Assembly: GCA_016795295.1 (NCBI GenBank)
Contig: JAEUHP010000007.1
Span: forward strand, 1-64,000
Direction: 5' to 3'
Length of the DNA: 64,000 nucleotides
Origin: Planctomycetota bacterium
Lineage (GTDB): Bacteria; Planctomycetota; UBA1135; UBA2386
Of this stretch, positions 18,131-27,547 are shown piece after piece. Below the pieces are notes generated by a model. The model was not told the DNA's origin. It searched no databases and saw nothing but the letters and a program-made list of their open reading frames with translations. The translations under genes were made by a program, and so were the position numbers. The first letter of the stretch is position 1. The number at the start of each line of letters is the position of its first letter.

Positions 18131-20998
18131 GTGATCGCAAGCCGCGCCCAGCACCCGTTCGGTGCCAAGCCCGCTGTGTTGGTGTTCTCACTCGCCTGCC
18201 TCCTGCCCGCCGTCCGAGCCCAGGACAAGCTCGACCGCGAGCTGGACTTCGTGTTGGCCATGGCGCGCGACATGCGCTTCATCGAGCTGGCCAAGGAAGA
18301 GGCCGACCGGCTGGCCGCGGAGTTCCGCGACGCCGGCGACCAGGATCGCATCGCCCAAGCGAGCGTCGAGATCGCCTACCTGGGCGCCCGCGTGCGCCCC
18401 AACCGCGCGGTGCAGCGGCAGCTGTTCAAGGAGGCCCTGGACCGCAGCAAGGAGCTGGTCGATCGCTCCAGCAATCCGTCGGTCCAGCTCAAGGCGCGCA
18501 TGACCATGGCCGACGCCTCGGTCGACTTCGGCCAGTTCCTCACCGAGGATCTGGAAGTTGCCCGCGAGTCCGAGCCCGAGCGCGTGAAGGACATCGAGAC
18601 CGAAGCCGCCGGCGTGTTCCGCTCGGGCATCGAAGCCTGCGGCAAGGTGATGGAAGCCCTGCAGTCCCTGCGCAAGGACGAGCGGCAGAACACCAACTAC
18701 ATGCTGCAGTGGCTGCGCCGCGGCGTGCTCAAGCGCGAGAACGGCCGCGCCGTCAAGGCCGAACGCGAAGTGCTGGTCCAGCAAGCCATCAGCGACTTGT
18801 CGGATCTGGTGTTGGAAGTCGGCGAAGAGACCGCCATCGGCCTCAAGGGCCTCTACGAGATCGGCCAGTGCTACGAAGTGCTGGGCGACACCAAGCAGGC
18901 GCTGGACGGCTACAAGACCACGGTGACCCAGATCACGACGGCCATCGAGCAGGCCAGCGAGCTGGGCCTGTCCGGTGAGATGCAGGCCTTCCTGTTCGAG
19001 ATGATGCAGGAGATCACTGCGCGCACCGCCGAGATCATGGTGCGCACCGGGCACCCGGGCACAGCCGACCTGTTCACGGAGTTCCGCGCCGCCATCGCCA
19101 AGTTCGGCGACAAGGGCGACATCTTCGACGTGGTCGACGCACGCTTCGGCCACCAGGTGCTGCTGGCCGAATGCCGGTTCTTGGCCGAATCTGGCGACAG
19201 CAAGAAGGTCGCAGATGCCATGGCGATGGCCCAGCGCATCAACGATCGGCACCCGACCGACTTCACCGGCATGAAGGCCAAAGCCGTGCTGCGCGACATC
19301 CTGTCGCTGCAGCAGAGCTTGGTCTCCGGCAAGCTCTTGTTCGAAGTCGGCAAGGGTGAGCTGCAGAACAAGAACCACGAAGCAGCAGTCAAGAACCTGC
19401 GCAAGGCGATCGCCGTGCTGACCCCGGAGGAGCAGGCCTCGATCGCGCTCGACGCCTTCGACCAGCTCGGACGCGCGTTCGGCACCTCGGACCGTGGCCT
19501 GGAGGCCGTCATCGCCATGACCGAGGGCCTGAAGCGCTACGGCGGCACGGACCAGAACAAGGCCAGCAACGTGGCCGACGTGCTCGACGCAGCCGTCGCC
19601 CAGTTGCGGCGCACCACCAAGAACGACCCCGGTCTCGAGAGCCTGTTGCGCGAAGCCACCGACCAGATCGGCAAGTACGGGCTCAATTCTGGCGCGAAGC
19701 TGTTCTGGAAGGCCGGCAACGACCTGTTCAACCAGAAGAAGTTCCTCGAGGCGGTCGCCGAGTACCAGAAGATCAAGACCGACTTCCCGTTCTTCGAGCT
19801 GGCGCAGGTCAACATCGCCCGCGCTCAGCAGCAGGTTGGCAACTTCGCTGAGGCACGCAAAGCTCTGGCTGCGTTCCGCACCCTCGCCGAGACCAAGCTC
19901 GACCCGAAGGATCCGAAGGCCGCCTACCGCAGCCAGGCGCTGGCCAGCGCTGAGTTCGTCGACGCCCAGATCGCCTACGTGGAGGCGCGCGGCAGCGAGG
20001 AGTTCAAGCTCGCCAAGGACCCCAAGAAGTACCCCGCCGCCATCGAGAAGCTGCGCGCGTTCGTCACGAACTTCGAGAAGGATGGCGAGAACAACGTGCC
20101 ACAGGCGCTGGAATCGCTGGGCCGACTGCACTGCGACCTTGGCGAACTCGAGCAGGCCGAGACGATCTACATGCAGGTGAAGGCCAAGGAAGCCCCCCGC
20201 GCCTCCCGCTTGGCCACCGAGATCTTCCGCGAGTACCAGGCGCGCGCCAAGTCGCTGGGTGAAGAGCTCAACCAAGCCATCGCCAAGGACAAGGGCGAAG
20301 CGGCGATCGCCCAGGCCCAGAAGGGCCTCGACGAGGTGCGCAAGAAGCTCACCAACCTCGGCCTCGACTACATCAACAACTCGTCCGCGCCCCAGCTCGG
20401 CATCCTGGTCAACACCATGCTCGGCTTCGAGCACCTGAAGGACTGGAAGCGGGTCGAGGAGATCGCCAACAAGACCCTGCAGCTGTTCGGCCAGGACAAG
20501 GCCGAGGCCACCAAGCGCGTGATCGACCTGACGGTGCGACCCAAGGTCGGTGAGGCGCTGCTGCAGCAGAAGAAGTTCCAGCTCGCCTACGACATGCTGC
20601 TCGCGGCCGAACAGGAATCCGAGAAGGCCGGCACCAAGCTGTGGGAAGTCAAGCGCCAGATCGCGCGCGCGCTCGGCGGTTGGTTCGAGTTCGACAACGT
20701 CGGTCGCCCGGTCCGCGAACCCGGCCTCGACAAGCCGGTCGAAGCCTACCTCAAGCACTTCACCGAGTACCGCCAGTGGGCCGAGCGCCCGGATGTGAAG
20801 CAGTTCAGCCTGGATTGGTACCGCTTCCAGTGGGAGTGCTACTGGTTCGCCAAGCAAGCCGGCCAGAAGGACAGCAAGTACAAGGACACCGCCGCGAAGT
20901 TCTACAACCGGGCGCGGTCGACCGACGACTTCGCCACGCTGAAGAGCCACGGCGAAGAGGGCTTGCTGCTGTTCAAGTACTTCACCAACAACCGCTGA
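18131..20998 (+). CDS. Large exported TPR protein
   Basis: A 955-residue periplasmic protein made almost wholly of TPR-type helical hairpins. The signal peptide covers about residues 1-32 and ends PAVRAQ. Recognisable repeats include KGLYEIGQCYEVLGDTKQAL, ELQNKNHEAAVKNLRKAIAV and ALESLGRLHCDLGELEQAET. Lys/Glu content is high and there is no catalytic motif, so a scaffold or adaptor is likely. GTG 18131 starts the signal peptide; ATG 18020 would place 37 polar residues before it. It is first in an operon ending with ExbB- and ExbD-type proteins and lies between two secretins, suggesting a periplasmic link between the inner-membrane motor and the outer-membrane pore. Confidence 0.7.
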   Translation: MIASRAQHPFGAKPAVLVFSLACLLPAVRAQDKLDRELDFVLAMARDMRFIELAKEEADRLAAEFRDAGDQDRIAQASVEIAYLGARVRPNRAVQRQLFKEALDRSKELVDRSSNPSVQLKARMTMADASVDFGQFLTEDLEVARESEPERVKDIETEAAGVFRSGIEACGKVMEALQSLRKDERQNTNYMLQWLRRGVLKRENGRAVKAEREVLVQQAISDLSDLVLEVGEETAIGLKGLYEIGQCYEVLGDTKQALDGYKTTVTQITTAIEQASELGLSGEMQAFLFEMMQEITARTAEIMVRTGHPGTADLFTEFRAAIAKFGDKGDIFDVVDARFGHQVLLAECRFLAESGDSKKVADAMAMAQRINDRHPTDFTGMKAKAVLRDILSLQQSLVSGKLLFEVGKGELQNKNHEAAVKNLRKAIAVLTPEEQASIALDAFDQLGRAFGTSDRGLEAVIAMTEGLKRYGGTDQNKASNVADVLDAAVAQLRRTTKNDPGLESLLREATDQIGKYGLNSGAKLFWKAGNDLFNQKKFLEAVAEYQKIKTDFPFFELAQVNIARAQQQVGNFAEARKALAAFRTLAETKLDPKDPKAAYRSQALASAEFVDAQIAYVEARGSEEFKLAKDPKKYPAAIEKLRAFVTNFEKDGENNVPQALESLGRLHCDLGELEQAETIYMQVKAKEAPRASRLATEIFREYQARAKSLGEELNQAIAKDKGEAAIAQAQKGLDEVRKKLTNLGLDYINNSSAPQLGILVNTMLGFEHLKDWKRVEEIANKTLQLFGQDKAEATKRVIDLTVRPKVGEALLQQKKFQLAYDMLLAAEQESEKAGTKLWEVKRQIARALGGWFEFDNVGRPVREPGLDKPVEAYLKHFTEYRQWAERPDVKQFSLDWYRFQWECYWFAKQAGQKDSKYKDTAAKFYNRARSTDDFATLKSHGEEGLLLFKYFTNNR

Positions 20999-21081
20999 GG
21001 CCCATGGACCGCGATCCGCGCCGCGCCGCCGCGATTTCCGTGCCGTTCCGCTTGCCACGCCACACCACCCCACACCGCCGT

Positions 21082-22239
21082 ATGCGCCTCCCCACCCTGT
21101 TCGCCTGCACTGCGCTGCTCGCAGCTCCCGCCTTCGCCCAGAAGGGCGGCTCCGACAAAATCATCAAGAAGAACGGCGAAGCCCGCCCTGGCGTCGAAGT
21201 GATCGAGCTGAAGACCACGGGCGTGAAGTTCCGGAAGGAGAACCCGAAGGACAAGAGCAAGCCGATCGAAGAGGAGTTGCCGGCGCACCAGCTACTGGCC
21301 ATCGAGTGGGGCGACCTCCCTGACGCCTACATCTCAGCCCGCAGCGCCTTCGACCGCGGCGATGCCGCAGGCGCCGCGCAGCTGTTCGGCGAAGCCGAGC
21401 GGCAGGCCACCCGCCCGCTGCTCAAGGTCGACGCAGCGTTCTTCCAGATCAAGGCCGCTGTCGGCGCTGCCGGCACCGACCAGAACGCGGCTGCAACCGC
21501 AGCCGACAAGGCCGTGGCTTGGCTGACCGCCAACGCCAACCACTGGCGCACCCCCGAAGCCCTGCTGCTGGCGGGCCGCGCGCAGCGCCTCGCCGGCAAG
21601 TTCGCGGACGCAGCCACGACACTGAAGGATCTCGACAGCCGCGCCAGCAGCGAGCAGTTCGGCCCGGTGTGGAGTGCGCGCGCCAAGTTCGAAGCCGCCC
21701 AGGCACTGCTCGATTCCGGCAAACCGGCCGAAGCACGCATCGCCTTCCAGGCCGCCAGCAGCGCCGCCGACACTGCTCTGGCCGCGGCCGGGAGCAAGAG
21801 CCCCGACGCTCCGGAGCTCAACGGCATCAAGATCCAGGCCAAGGTCGGGGAAGGCGAGACCTACCTCGGCGAGAAACAATGGTCCAAGGCCGAGACCTTC
21901 TTCAACGGGCTCGCGCGCGGCGACCAAGCCGAGCTGGTGGCGGCCGGGCGTGCGGGCGAAGGGGAGGCCATCTTCCTCGCCGCGGCCGAACAGAAGAACC
22001 TCGACGGGATCCGACGCGCCCAGGTGGTTTTGGCCACGGCCAGCGTGTTCGACGCCCTGGGTGGCGAAGCCGCGGCCAAAGCCAACTTCTACCTCGGCAA
22101 GTGCGTTCAGATGCTCGGCGCCGACCGCGAAGGCGACGGCTGGAAAGCCCGAGCGACGAATTACTTCCAGATCGTGGTCTCGAGCTACCCCACCTCGCGC
22201 TGGGCCGGCAACGCGCGCACCGAACTCGCGGCCAAGTGA
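21082..22239 (+). CDS. Exported TPR-like protein
   Basis: A 385-residue exported protein. The signal peptide MRLPTLFACTALLAAPAFA is followed by a short beta-rich segment (KIIKKNGEARPGVEVIELKT) and then alanine-rich TPR-like repeats (SARSAFDRGDAAGAAQLFGE, RAQRLAGKFADAATTLKDLD, TNYFQIVVSSYPTSRWAGNA). The last repeat resembles the YfiO/YbgF type of periplasmic TPR, and YbgF (CpoB) works with the Tol-Pal system, which fits the ExbB/ExbD genes just downstream. It lies 83 nt after the large TPR gene and 213 nt before the ExbB-type gene. Confidence 0.65.
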   Translation: MRLPTLFACTALLAAPAFAQKGGSDKIIKKNGEARPGVEVIELKTTGVKFRKENPKDKSKPIEEELPAHQLLAIEWGDLPDAYISARSAFDRGDAAGAAQLFGEAERQATRPLLKVDAAFFQIKAAVGAAGTDQNAAATAADKAVAWLTANANHWRTPEALLLAGRAQRLAGKFADAATTLKDLDSRASSEQFGPVWSARAKFEAAQALLDSGKPAEARIAFQAASSAADTALAAAGSKSPDAPELNGIKIQAKVGEGETYLGEKQWSKAETFFNGLARGDQAELVAAGRAGEGEAIFLAAAEQKNLDGIRRAQVVLATASVFDALGGEAAAKANFYLGKCVQMLGADREGDGWKARATNYFQIVVSSYPTSRWAGNARTELAAK

Positions 22240-22452
22240 CCGAGCCGGGGTGCTCGCGGCCCCACAACTGCAGAACCACCCTGATTGCGCCGCAACTTTC
22301 TGCACCCGGTACTTTCCAGCCATCCAGCTCTTCTGCAAACTGCCGAACCCTACCCCCGCGCGCTCGCCGTGGCCCTCTGCGACGAGTGCGCACCCATCTC
22401 CCCCTCTCCTCTCTTCACCCCAGACCCGAGTCGTCCCAGGAGTCCTAGCTCC

Positions 22453-23172
22453 ATGTTGTCCACGCAAGTGCCCTTCGTCCGCCTGATCGCCGTCGCCGCT
22501 CCCCTGCTGCTGGCTGGTTCCGCTCTCGCCCAGGAACCCACCGAACAGCGCAGCGCCATCGCCGACGTGTTCGCCTACGAAAATGCCGGCCTGGTCGGCT
22601 ACTTGATCATCGTCCTGTCGATCGTCGCGCTGGCGCTGATCATCGAGAACATGATGTCGATCAAGCGCGAGAAGCTCGCGCCGCCGGACCTGATCGACGA
22701 GCTCGAAGCGCTGTTCGACGGCCAGCAGTTCCAGGACGCCGTGGAACTGTGCGAGCAGGACAAGAACTACCTGACCAACGTGGTGGGAGCTGGCCTGTCG
22801 AAGCTCGGCCACTCGTTCGAGACCATGCAGACCTCGCTGCGCGAGATGCAGACCGAGGAGTCGGTCAAGCTGTTCCAGAAGATCGGTTGGCTGTCGCTGA
22901 TCTCGGCCATCGCGCCGATGATGGGCCTGTTCGGCACGGTGACGGGCATGTTCGTCACGTTCGGCAACATCGCGGCGTCGGGTGGCTCGCCCAACCCGGC
23001 ACAGCTGGCCGGCGGTATCAAGATGGCACTCATCACCACGATCTTCGGCCTGACGGTCGCGATCCCGGTCGGCGTCGCGTTCTACGCGCTGCGCAACCGC
23101 GTCATCAAGACCTCGACCGAGATCAACGCGATCACCGAAGACCTGTTCGAGCGCTTCCGGGGCAAGAGCTGA
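22453..23172 (+). CDS. MotA/TolQ/ExbB-type proton channel protein
   Basis: A 239-residue inner-membrane protein. A hydrophobic N-terminus (LIAVAAPLLLAGSALAQ) may be a signal peptide or an extra helix, then come three helices typical of TolQ/ExbB: GLVGYLIIVLSIVALALIIE, GWLSLISAIAPMMGLFGTVT and MALITTIFGLTVAIPVGVAF. The motif APMMGLFGTVTGM with the loop between helices 2 and 3 is the family signature. With ExbD/TolR partners these proteins turn proton flow into motion that energises outer-membrane or periplasmic machines. ATG 22453 puts the hydrophobic segment at the start. Confidence 0.9.
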   Translation: MLSTQVPFVRLIAVAAPLLLAGSALAQEPTEQRSAIADVFAYENAGLVGYLIIVLSIVALALIIENMMSIKREKLAPPDLIDELEALFDGQQFQDAVELCEQDKNYLTNVVGAGLSKLGHSFETMQTSLREMQTEESVKLFQKIGWLSLISAIAPMMGLFGTVTGMFVTFGNIAASGGSPNPAQLAGGIKMALITTIFGLTVAIPVGVAFYALRNRVIKTSTEINAITEDLFERFRGKS

Positions 23173-23265
23173 GCTCGCGGGCCGGCACCGGCGCAGGCCG
23201 CTGGCCATCAGCCCGCGGCAGGCGCCAACCCTTCCCCTCCCACCCCCACACCCCGGAGCCAGACC

Positions 23266-23811
23266 ATGAATAACACCAAGCTGGTCCAGCAGAACGTCGA
23301 CATGGACATGACGCCCATGATCGACTGTGTGTTCCTGCTGATGATCTTCTTCGTGCTGGTCATCGACTTGAGCCAGAAGAGCCTCGAAGACCTGATCCTG
23401 CCGCGCGCAGTGTTCATCGAACCCGACGACAAGCCGCCGGACAGCCGCCCGATCATCAACGTGCTGCAGAACGGCAGTGTCGTCTACAACAAGGAGGTCT
23501 TCTACGACCCCTCGAAGCACGGCACCAACTACGCCCCGATCAAGGAGCTGCTGCTCACGATCCGCAAGAAGGGGCTGCTCGACAAAACGCTGCACCTGAA
23601 GGCCGAGACCGTCGGCGGCGGTGCCACCGTCAACCTGATCGACGACCCGATCCTGTTGCGCGCCGACAAGTGGACCGAGTGGAACTACATCGGCGAGGTC
23701 ATGAAGCAGTGCAGCCAGCCTGATGTGGCGTTCTGGAAGGTCGAGTTGGCCATGTCCGAGCAGGACAAGGAAACCAAAGAGAAGAACCCCCGACTCAAAG
23801 GTGGCCAGTGA
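23266..23811 (+). CDS. ExbD/TolR-type protein 1
   Basis: A 181-residue single-pass protein. The membrane segment IDCVFLLMIFFVLVIDL begins with the family signature MDMTPMID, whose last Asp is the likely proton-carrying residue. The periplasmic part (residues 40-181) is larger than a minimal ExbD domain (about 100 residues), with the expected LHLKAE strand and a charged tail ending KEKNPRLKGGQ. Its TGA overlaps the GTG of the second ExbD-type gene by 4 nt, so the two are translationally coupled and may form a heteromer. Confidence 0.88.
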   Translation: MNNTKLVQQNVDMDMTPMIDCVFLLMIFFVLVIDLSQKSLEDLILPRAVFIEPDDKPPDSRPIINVLQNGSVVYNKEVFYDPSKHGTNYAPIKELLLTIRKKGLLDKTLHLKAETVGGGATVNLIDDPILLRADKWTEWNYIGEVMKQCSQPDVAFWKVELAMSEQDKETKEKNPRLKGGQ

Positions 23812-24371
23812 GCGCAATCGAAGACGCCCAGGAAGAGGTCAAGCCGGACATGACGCCGATGATCGACGTCGTGTTCCTGATGATCATTTTCTTCATCTGC
23901 ATCGACTTCAAGGTGCTGGAGTCCAAGCTCCCTGCCTACCTGCCGAAGGACAAAGGTAGCCAGAACACCAAGGTGGAACCGCAGGAACAGTTGTCGATCA
24001 AGATCTACGTCGACAACAAGGGAACGCCGACCTATCCGGACGGCGCCAACGCGAATTCGATCAATCCGAACACGAACCGCCCCTACCGCTTCGTGCTCAA
24101 GGACCACCGCATCCGTTGGGAGGTCGGTCCCAAGCCGATCGCCGACCTGAAGGCGGTCAAGGACGAGCTGACGAAGATCGCGCTGGATCCGGCCAGCCAA
24201 GTCAAGGACGAGACCGCACCCGGTGGCAAGAAGCTGATGAGCTGCGTGATCGAAGCCTACCCGGGCACGTTCTACGACGACGTGGCCAAGACGGCGGACG
24301 CGGCCAACGACGCGGGCTTCAAGGAAATCAACTTCGGCGGCGGGTTGGGCCCGGCGCCCGGCAAGAAGTAG
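23808..24371 (+). CDS. ExbD/TolR-type protein 2
   Basis: A 187-residue paralogue of the preceding protein. KPDMTPMIDVVFLMIIFFIC holds the signature Asp at the start of the single membrane helix. The periplasmic domain has strands EQLSIKIYVDNKG, RFVLKDHRIRWEV and SCVIEAYPG, and ends in FKEINFGGGLGPAPGKK as in other ExbD proteins. The GTG start at 23808 overlaps the previous stop. Two different ExbD-type proteins with one ExbB-type protein occur in gliding and polymer-uptake systems of other bacteria; the partner of this set is not known. Confidence 0.88.
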   Translation: MSAIEDAQEEVKPDMTPMIDVVFLMIIFFICIDFKVLESKLPAYLPKDKGSQNTKVEPQEQLSIKIYVDNKGTPTYPDGANANSINPNTNRPYRFVLKDHRIRWEVGPKPIADLKAVKDELTKIALDPASQVKDETAPGGKKLMSCVIEAYPGTFYDDVAKTADAANDAGFKEINFGGGLGPAPGKK

Positions 24372-24460
24372 CCCCTGCGAAAAGGCGCGGGCTCGAAGGC
24401 CCTCGACAACTCCCGCCCGGGACCTCCACAGAGGCCCGGGCGGAGTCGTTTGCGCAGGGG
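24372..24460 (+). terminator. Nested hairpin closing the ExbBD operon
   Basis: An outer stem (CCCCTGCG 24372-24379 with CGCAGGGG 24453-24460) begins directly after the TAG and encloses a strong inner stem (CCGCCCGGG 24413-24421 with CCCGGGCGG 24435-24443). CGTTTTGCG follows. It is probably a terminator or 3'-end stabiliser. Confidence 0.55.
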
Positions 24461-24697
24461 CGTTTTGCGTCCCGAACCAGGTGGGCCCCTCGCTGCGCCC
24501 CAGAAGCTCCGCCTGGCGTGCCGACGGCTCGACAAGCCGCCGATGCAGAGCATCTGCCCCCCCGAGTCAGGGCAGACTCAGCGCGGAGACGTGGCGCCAC
24601 CCGAACGGCGAGACACCCCGACGCCCGCGCAACCGTGCTCGGTCCGCGCAAACCGCCCAGCGCAGCACGAGAATCCGACTTCACCGCGAAAATGGGC

Positions 24698-24946
24698 TGG
24701 CGCGTCCGGGTGGGCAAGGCTAGCTTCCGGCCTCCCCTGGCCGCTCTCCGCAACCCGGAACGGCCTTCCGTCCGCTCTCGGTCTGTCGACAAGTCCCTCT
24801 CGACCGCTGCCCGCGTGCATGGCGCCCTCCGTGCCCTGCAGAGTCCACTGCAGAATCGCGTGCTGCGTTCGCTTGTCGGTTGGCTGAGAGACGGAGGCTG
24901 CTTTCGCCGCCTCCGCGTGATCCCTGAATGCACCGAGCGTGACCCG
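24698..24946 (+). promoter_or_regulatory. Probable promoter and leader of the second secretin gene
   Basis: GCTAGCTTCCG at 24719-24729 aligns with GCTACCGTCCG (14923-14933) at the -10 region of the first secretin gene, and TTCCGTCCGCT lies 47-48 nt further on in both (24766-24776 and 14971-14981). The -10 would be TAGCTT (24721-24726); the -35 (TGGCGC, 24698-24703) is weak. A hairpin CGGAGGC/GCCTCCG (24892-24898, 24909-24915) sits 31 nt before the ATG. I see nothing recognisable in 24461-24697. Confidence 0.4.
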
Positions 24947-27547
24947 ATGGCTCTCGAAAACTCGCGCCTTCTCGCTGCCTCACTGACCGCTGCGATCCTC
25001 GGCACTTCCTGCTCCACTCCGAGCGATTCCTCCAACGCCAACCCCCAGGCGGACCGCACTGGTGCCAACGCGGCCGACGCGCCGTCTGCCGAGAACGGCA
25101 CGGGACAGCGTCAGGATCCCCAATCCGGTGAGCAGCGGCTCGGCGAAGAACGCCGTCAGGCGCTGGTGGCCGCGTACCTGGAGCGCGCGGAATCGATGCG
25201 CGCCAATGGCCAGTTGCTCGCCGCCAAGAGCGAGTTGCTGAAGGCGCAGAATCTGGCACCGGCCAACGAACAAGTGTTCCGCCTGCTGTCGGCCGTGCAG
25301 GCCGAGCTGGGCGAACCGACCGGTCGCGTGACCACCTTCGCCGACGAGCAGCTGCGCCTGCAGAAGATCGGCGAAGAGCGTGCGCGCGCCGACGTTGCGA
25401 CGCGCCTACAGCGGGCCGACGGACTGGTCGCCGAGAAGAACTACACCGGCGCCATCGAAGAGCTGCGGCTGGCAGCTCTGACGGTCGAACTGAAGGACCA
25501 GGTCGACTGGATGGGCAAGCGCGAAGAGGTCGCCGCCAAGAAGGCTGCCGCGGAGCAGCTGCTGGCCGACCAGCAACGCGCGGAGCAAGCCGCAGAGAAC
25601 AAGCGCCTCGCCGAGCGCCTGCGGGAAGAGTACCAGGCCGCTGAGCGGCACCGCCGCGTGCAAGTGGACACCCTGCTGCTCGAGTCCCAGCACGCGTTCG
25701 TCAACCGTCGCTTCGCCTACGCGCAGGAGTGCGCCCGCCGGGCGCTCGAGATCGATCCGAACAGCACCGTGGCGGCGGAGATGATCAGCGCCTCGGTCAA
25801 GGCTTCGCGCGAGAGCTCCACCGACGCCTACTACCTCGAGCGCGCCAAGGCCATCCGCAACATGCTGGAGGCGGACGAGGACCTGAAGGTCCCGCAGACC
25901 GAAGTCCTCGAGCTGAACATGACGACCTGGAAGAAGGCCTTGGATCGCGCTGGCAAGAACCGGCGCACCGAGGAAGTCTCTCCGGCCGACCAGCACCTGC
26001 TCGACAAGATCAAGACGGTGTCGGTGAGCAAGCTGACCTACACGGAGGAGAACGGCGCGTTCCTCGACGTGATCAACAACCTCAAGCTCAGCACCGGCGA
26101 GCAGATCCTCGTCACCCCGGAAGCCCGCAAGATCATCGAGGAAGAGAGCCTGAAGGTGCAGATCGAAGTCCGGGGGCAGATGACCCTCCACGACTTCTTG
26201 AACTTCCTGTGCCAAACCTCGACCAAGCTCGCCTGGACGGTTCGCAACGGTGTGATCCTGATCGGCGACAAGTCGCAGGCGTCCGGGACCTTGAGCACGG
26301 AGATCTATCCGGTCAAGGACTTGGTGATGAAGCACAAGCAGTTCTTGGCGCCGCGTATCCGTGACATCCCGGGCGAGTCGAACAACAACACGGAAGACTC
26401 CCCGCGCTTTGGCAGCGAAGCGGAAGACCCGATCGTGTTCGTCGAACTCGACGCCCTGAAGAAGCACGTCGAAGACGCCACGGACCCGAAGTACTGGGCC
26501 GATGCCGAAGCCAACGGCGGCTGCGTCATCACCACCGAAGAGAGCGGCTTCCTGGTCGTCAAGGCCAGCCCCGAGCTGCAGAAGCAGGTGCAGCAGATCC
26601 TCGCTGACATGCGCCGGTTCGCCACGCCGGTGGTCACCATCGACTCCAAGTTCTTGACCATCTCGCGCAACTACCTGCAGGAAGTCGGCATCGACTTCCG
26701 CGGTTTGGGCGGTGCTGGCAACAAGGGCGATGCCGTGTCGCTGGACGACGTGACCAACGGCCTGCAGAACAACGCCTCGCGCGGCCTCGACAACAGCGGC
26801 ACCGGGGACCCGGCTGCCAATCCCATGGCTGGCGCGTTCTTCAACGACGGCGGCGACGGTGACGTGCGCGCCCGCACCGAGAACTTCTTCACTTCCGACC
26901 TGAGCCGCGTGCTCTCGCCAACCGGCGGCTTCACGGGCGCCTGGACCCTGATCGGCGACACGCAGCTGAACATGATCCTGCGCGCGGTCGAGAAGCAGCA
27001 GGACGTGGAAGTGGTGAACAGCCAGATCCTCTCGGTCACCAACAACCAGCGCGGCCACGTGGCGGTCATCAACCAGACCACCTACATCCGCGACTTCGAC
27101 GTGGAAGTGGCCCAGGCCGCCTTCATCGCCGACCCGAAGATCGACATCATTCAGGATGGCATCGTGCTGGAGGTCGAGCCGACCATCCAACACGACCGCA
27201 AGTACATCATCCTGAACCTGAATCCGACGGTTTCGGAACTGACCCGGCCGATCCCGACGTTCACGACGTCCCTGGCCGGTTCGACGCTGCCGGTGACGCT
27301 GCAGCTGCCGCGCCTCTTGGTGACGAACTTCACCACCACGGTGACGGTGCCGGACGGCGGATCGGTGCTGCTCGGTGGCCTGCGCCAAACGCTCAACAAG
27401 GAGCGGCGCGCGGAGGTTCCGGTGCTGTCTCGCCTGCCGATCCTGTCGTTCTTCTTCAAGCAGGAAGGTTCGGCAGACGAGAACCGCAACCTGATGGTCC
27501 TGGTGCGCGCCCAGATCACCGACGTGATCGAGAAGCTGGGCAAGTGA
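24947..27547 (+). CDS. TPR-secretin protein, paralogue 2
   Basis: An 866-residue paralogue of the product of 15161-17794 with the same order: signal peptide (LLAASLTAAILGTSC, a poor lipobox), Ser/Gln/Asn-rich spacer, TPR/coiled region (residues 60-260), N0/STN-type domain near 355-445 (LHDFLNFLCQTSTKLAWTVR), and a C-terminal secretin domain (NSQILSVTNNQRGHVAVINQ, GIVLEVEPTIQHDRKYIILN, TVTVPDGGSVLLGGLRQ, VPVLSRLPILSFFFKQ). Both share the unusual VGxDxRGLG motif before the pore domain. It has its own promoter and terminator, so its dose may be set apart from the motor genes. Confidence 0.82.
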   Translation: MALENSRLLAASLTAAILGTSCSTPSDSSNANPQADRTGANAADAPSAENGTGQRQDPQSGEQRLGEERRQALVAAYLERAESMRANGQLLAAKSELLKAQNLAPANEQVFRLLSAVQAELGEPTGRVTTFADEQLRLQKIGEERARADVATRLQRADGLVAEKNYTGAIEELRLAALTVELKDQVDWMGKREEVAAKKAAAEQLLADQQRAEQAAENKRLAERLREEYQAAERHRRVQVDTLLLESQHAFVNRRFAYAQECARRALEIDPNSTVAAEMISASVKASRESSTDAYYLERAKAIRNMLEADEDLKVPQTEVLELNMTTWKKALDRAGKNRRTEEVSPADQHLLDKIKTVSVSKLTYTEENGAFLDVINNLKLSTGEQILVTPEARKIIEEESLKVQIEVRGQMTLHDFLNFLCQTSTKLAWTVRNGVILIGDKSQASGTLSTEIYPVKDLVMKHKQFLAPRIRDIPGESNNNTEDSPRFGSEAEDPIVFVELDALKKHVEDATDPKYWADAEANGGCVITTEESGFLVVKASPELQKQVQQILADMRRFATPVVTIDSKFLTISRNYLQEVGIDFRGLGGAGNKGDAVSLDDVTNGLQNNASRGLDNSGTGDPAANPMAGAFFNDGGDGDVRARTENFFTSDLSRVLSPTGGFTGAWTLIGDTQLNMILRAVEKQQDVEVVNSQILSVTNNQRGHVAVINQTTYIRDFDVEVAQAAFIADPKIDIIQDGIVLEVEPTIQHDRKYIILNLNPTVSELTRPIPTFTTSLAGSTLPVTLQLPRLLVTNFTTTVTVPDGGSVLLGGLRQTLNKERRAEVPVLSRLPILSFFFKQEGSADENRNLMVLVRAQITDVIEKLGK

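Noticed and set aside
18188-21073. Long minus-strand frame opposite the TPR proteins
   Set aside because: It mirrors codon periodicity of the real plus-strand genes and contains no signal, domain or start context.
24461-24697. Short open frames and a possible RNA gene before the second secretin
   Set aside because: No tRNA, tmRNA or SRP RNA signature, no start context, and no coding-like composition.
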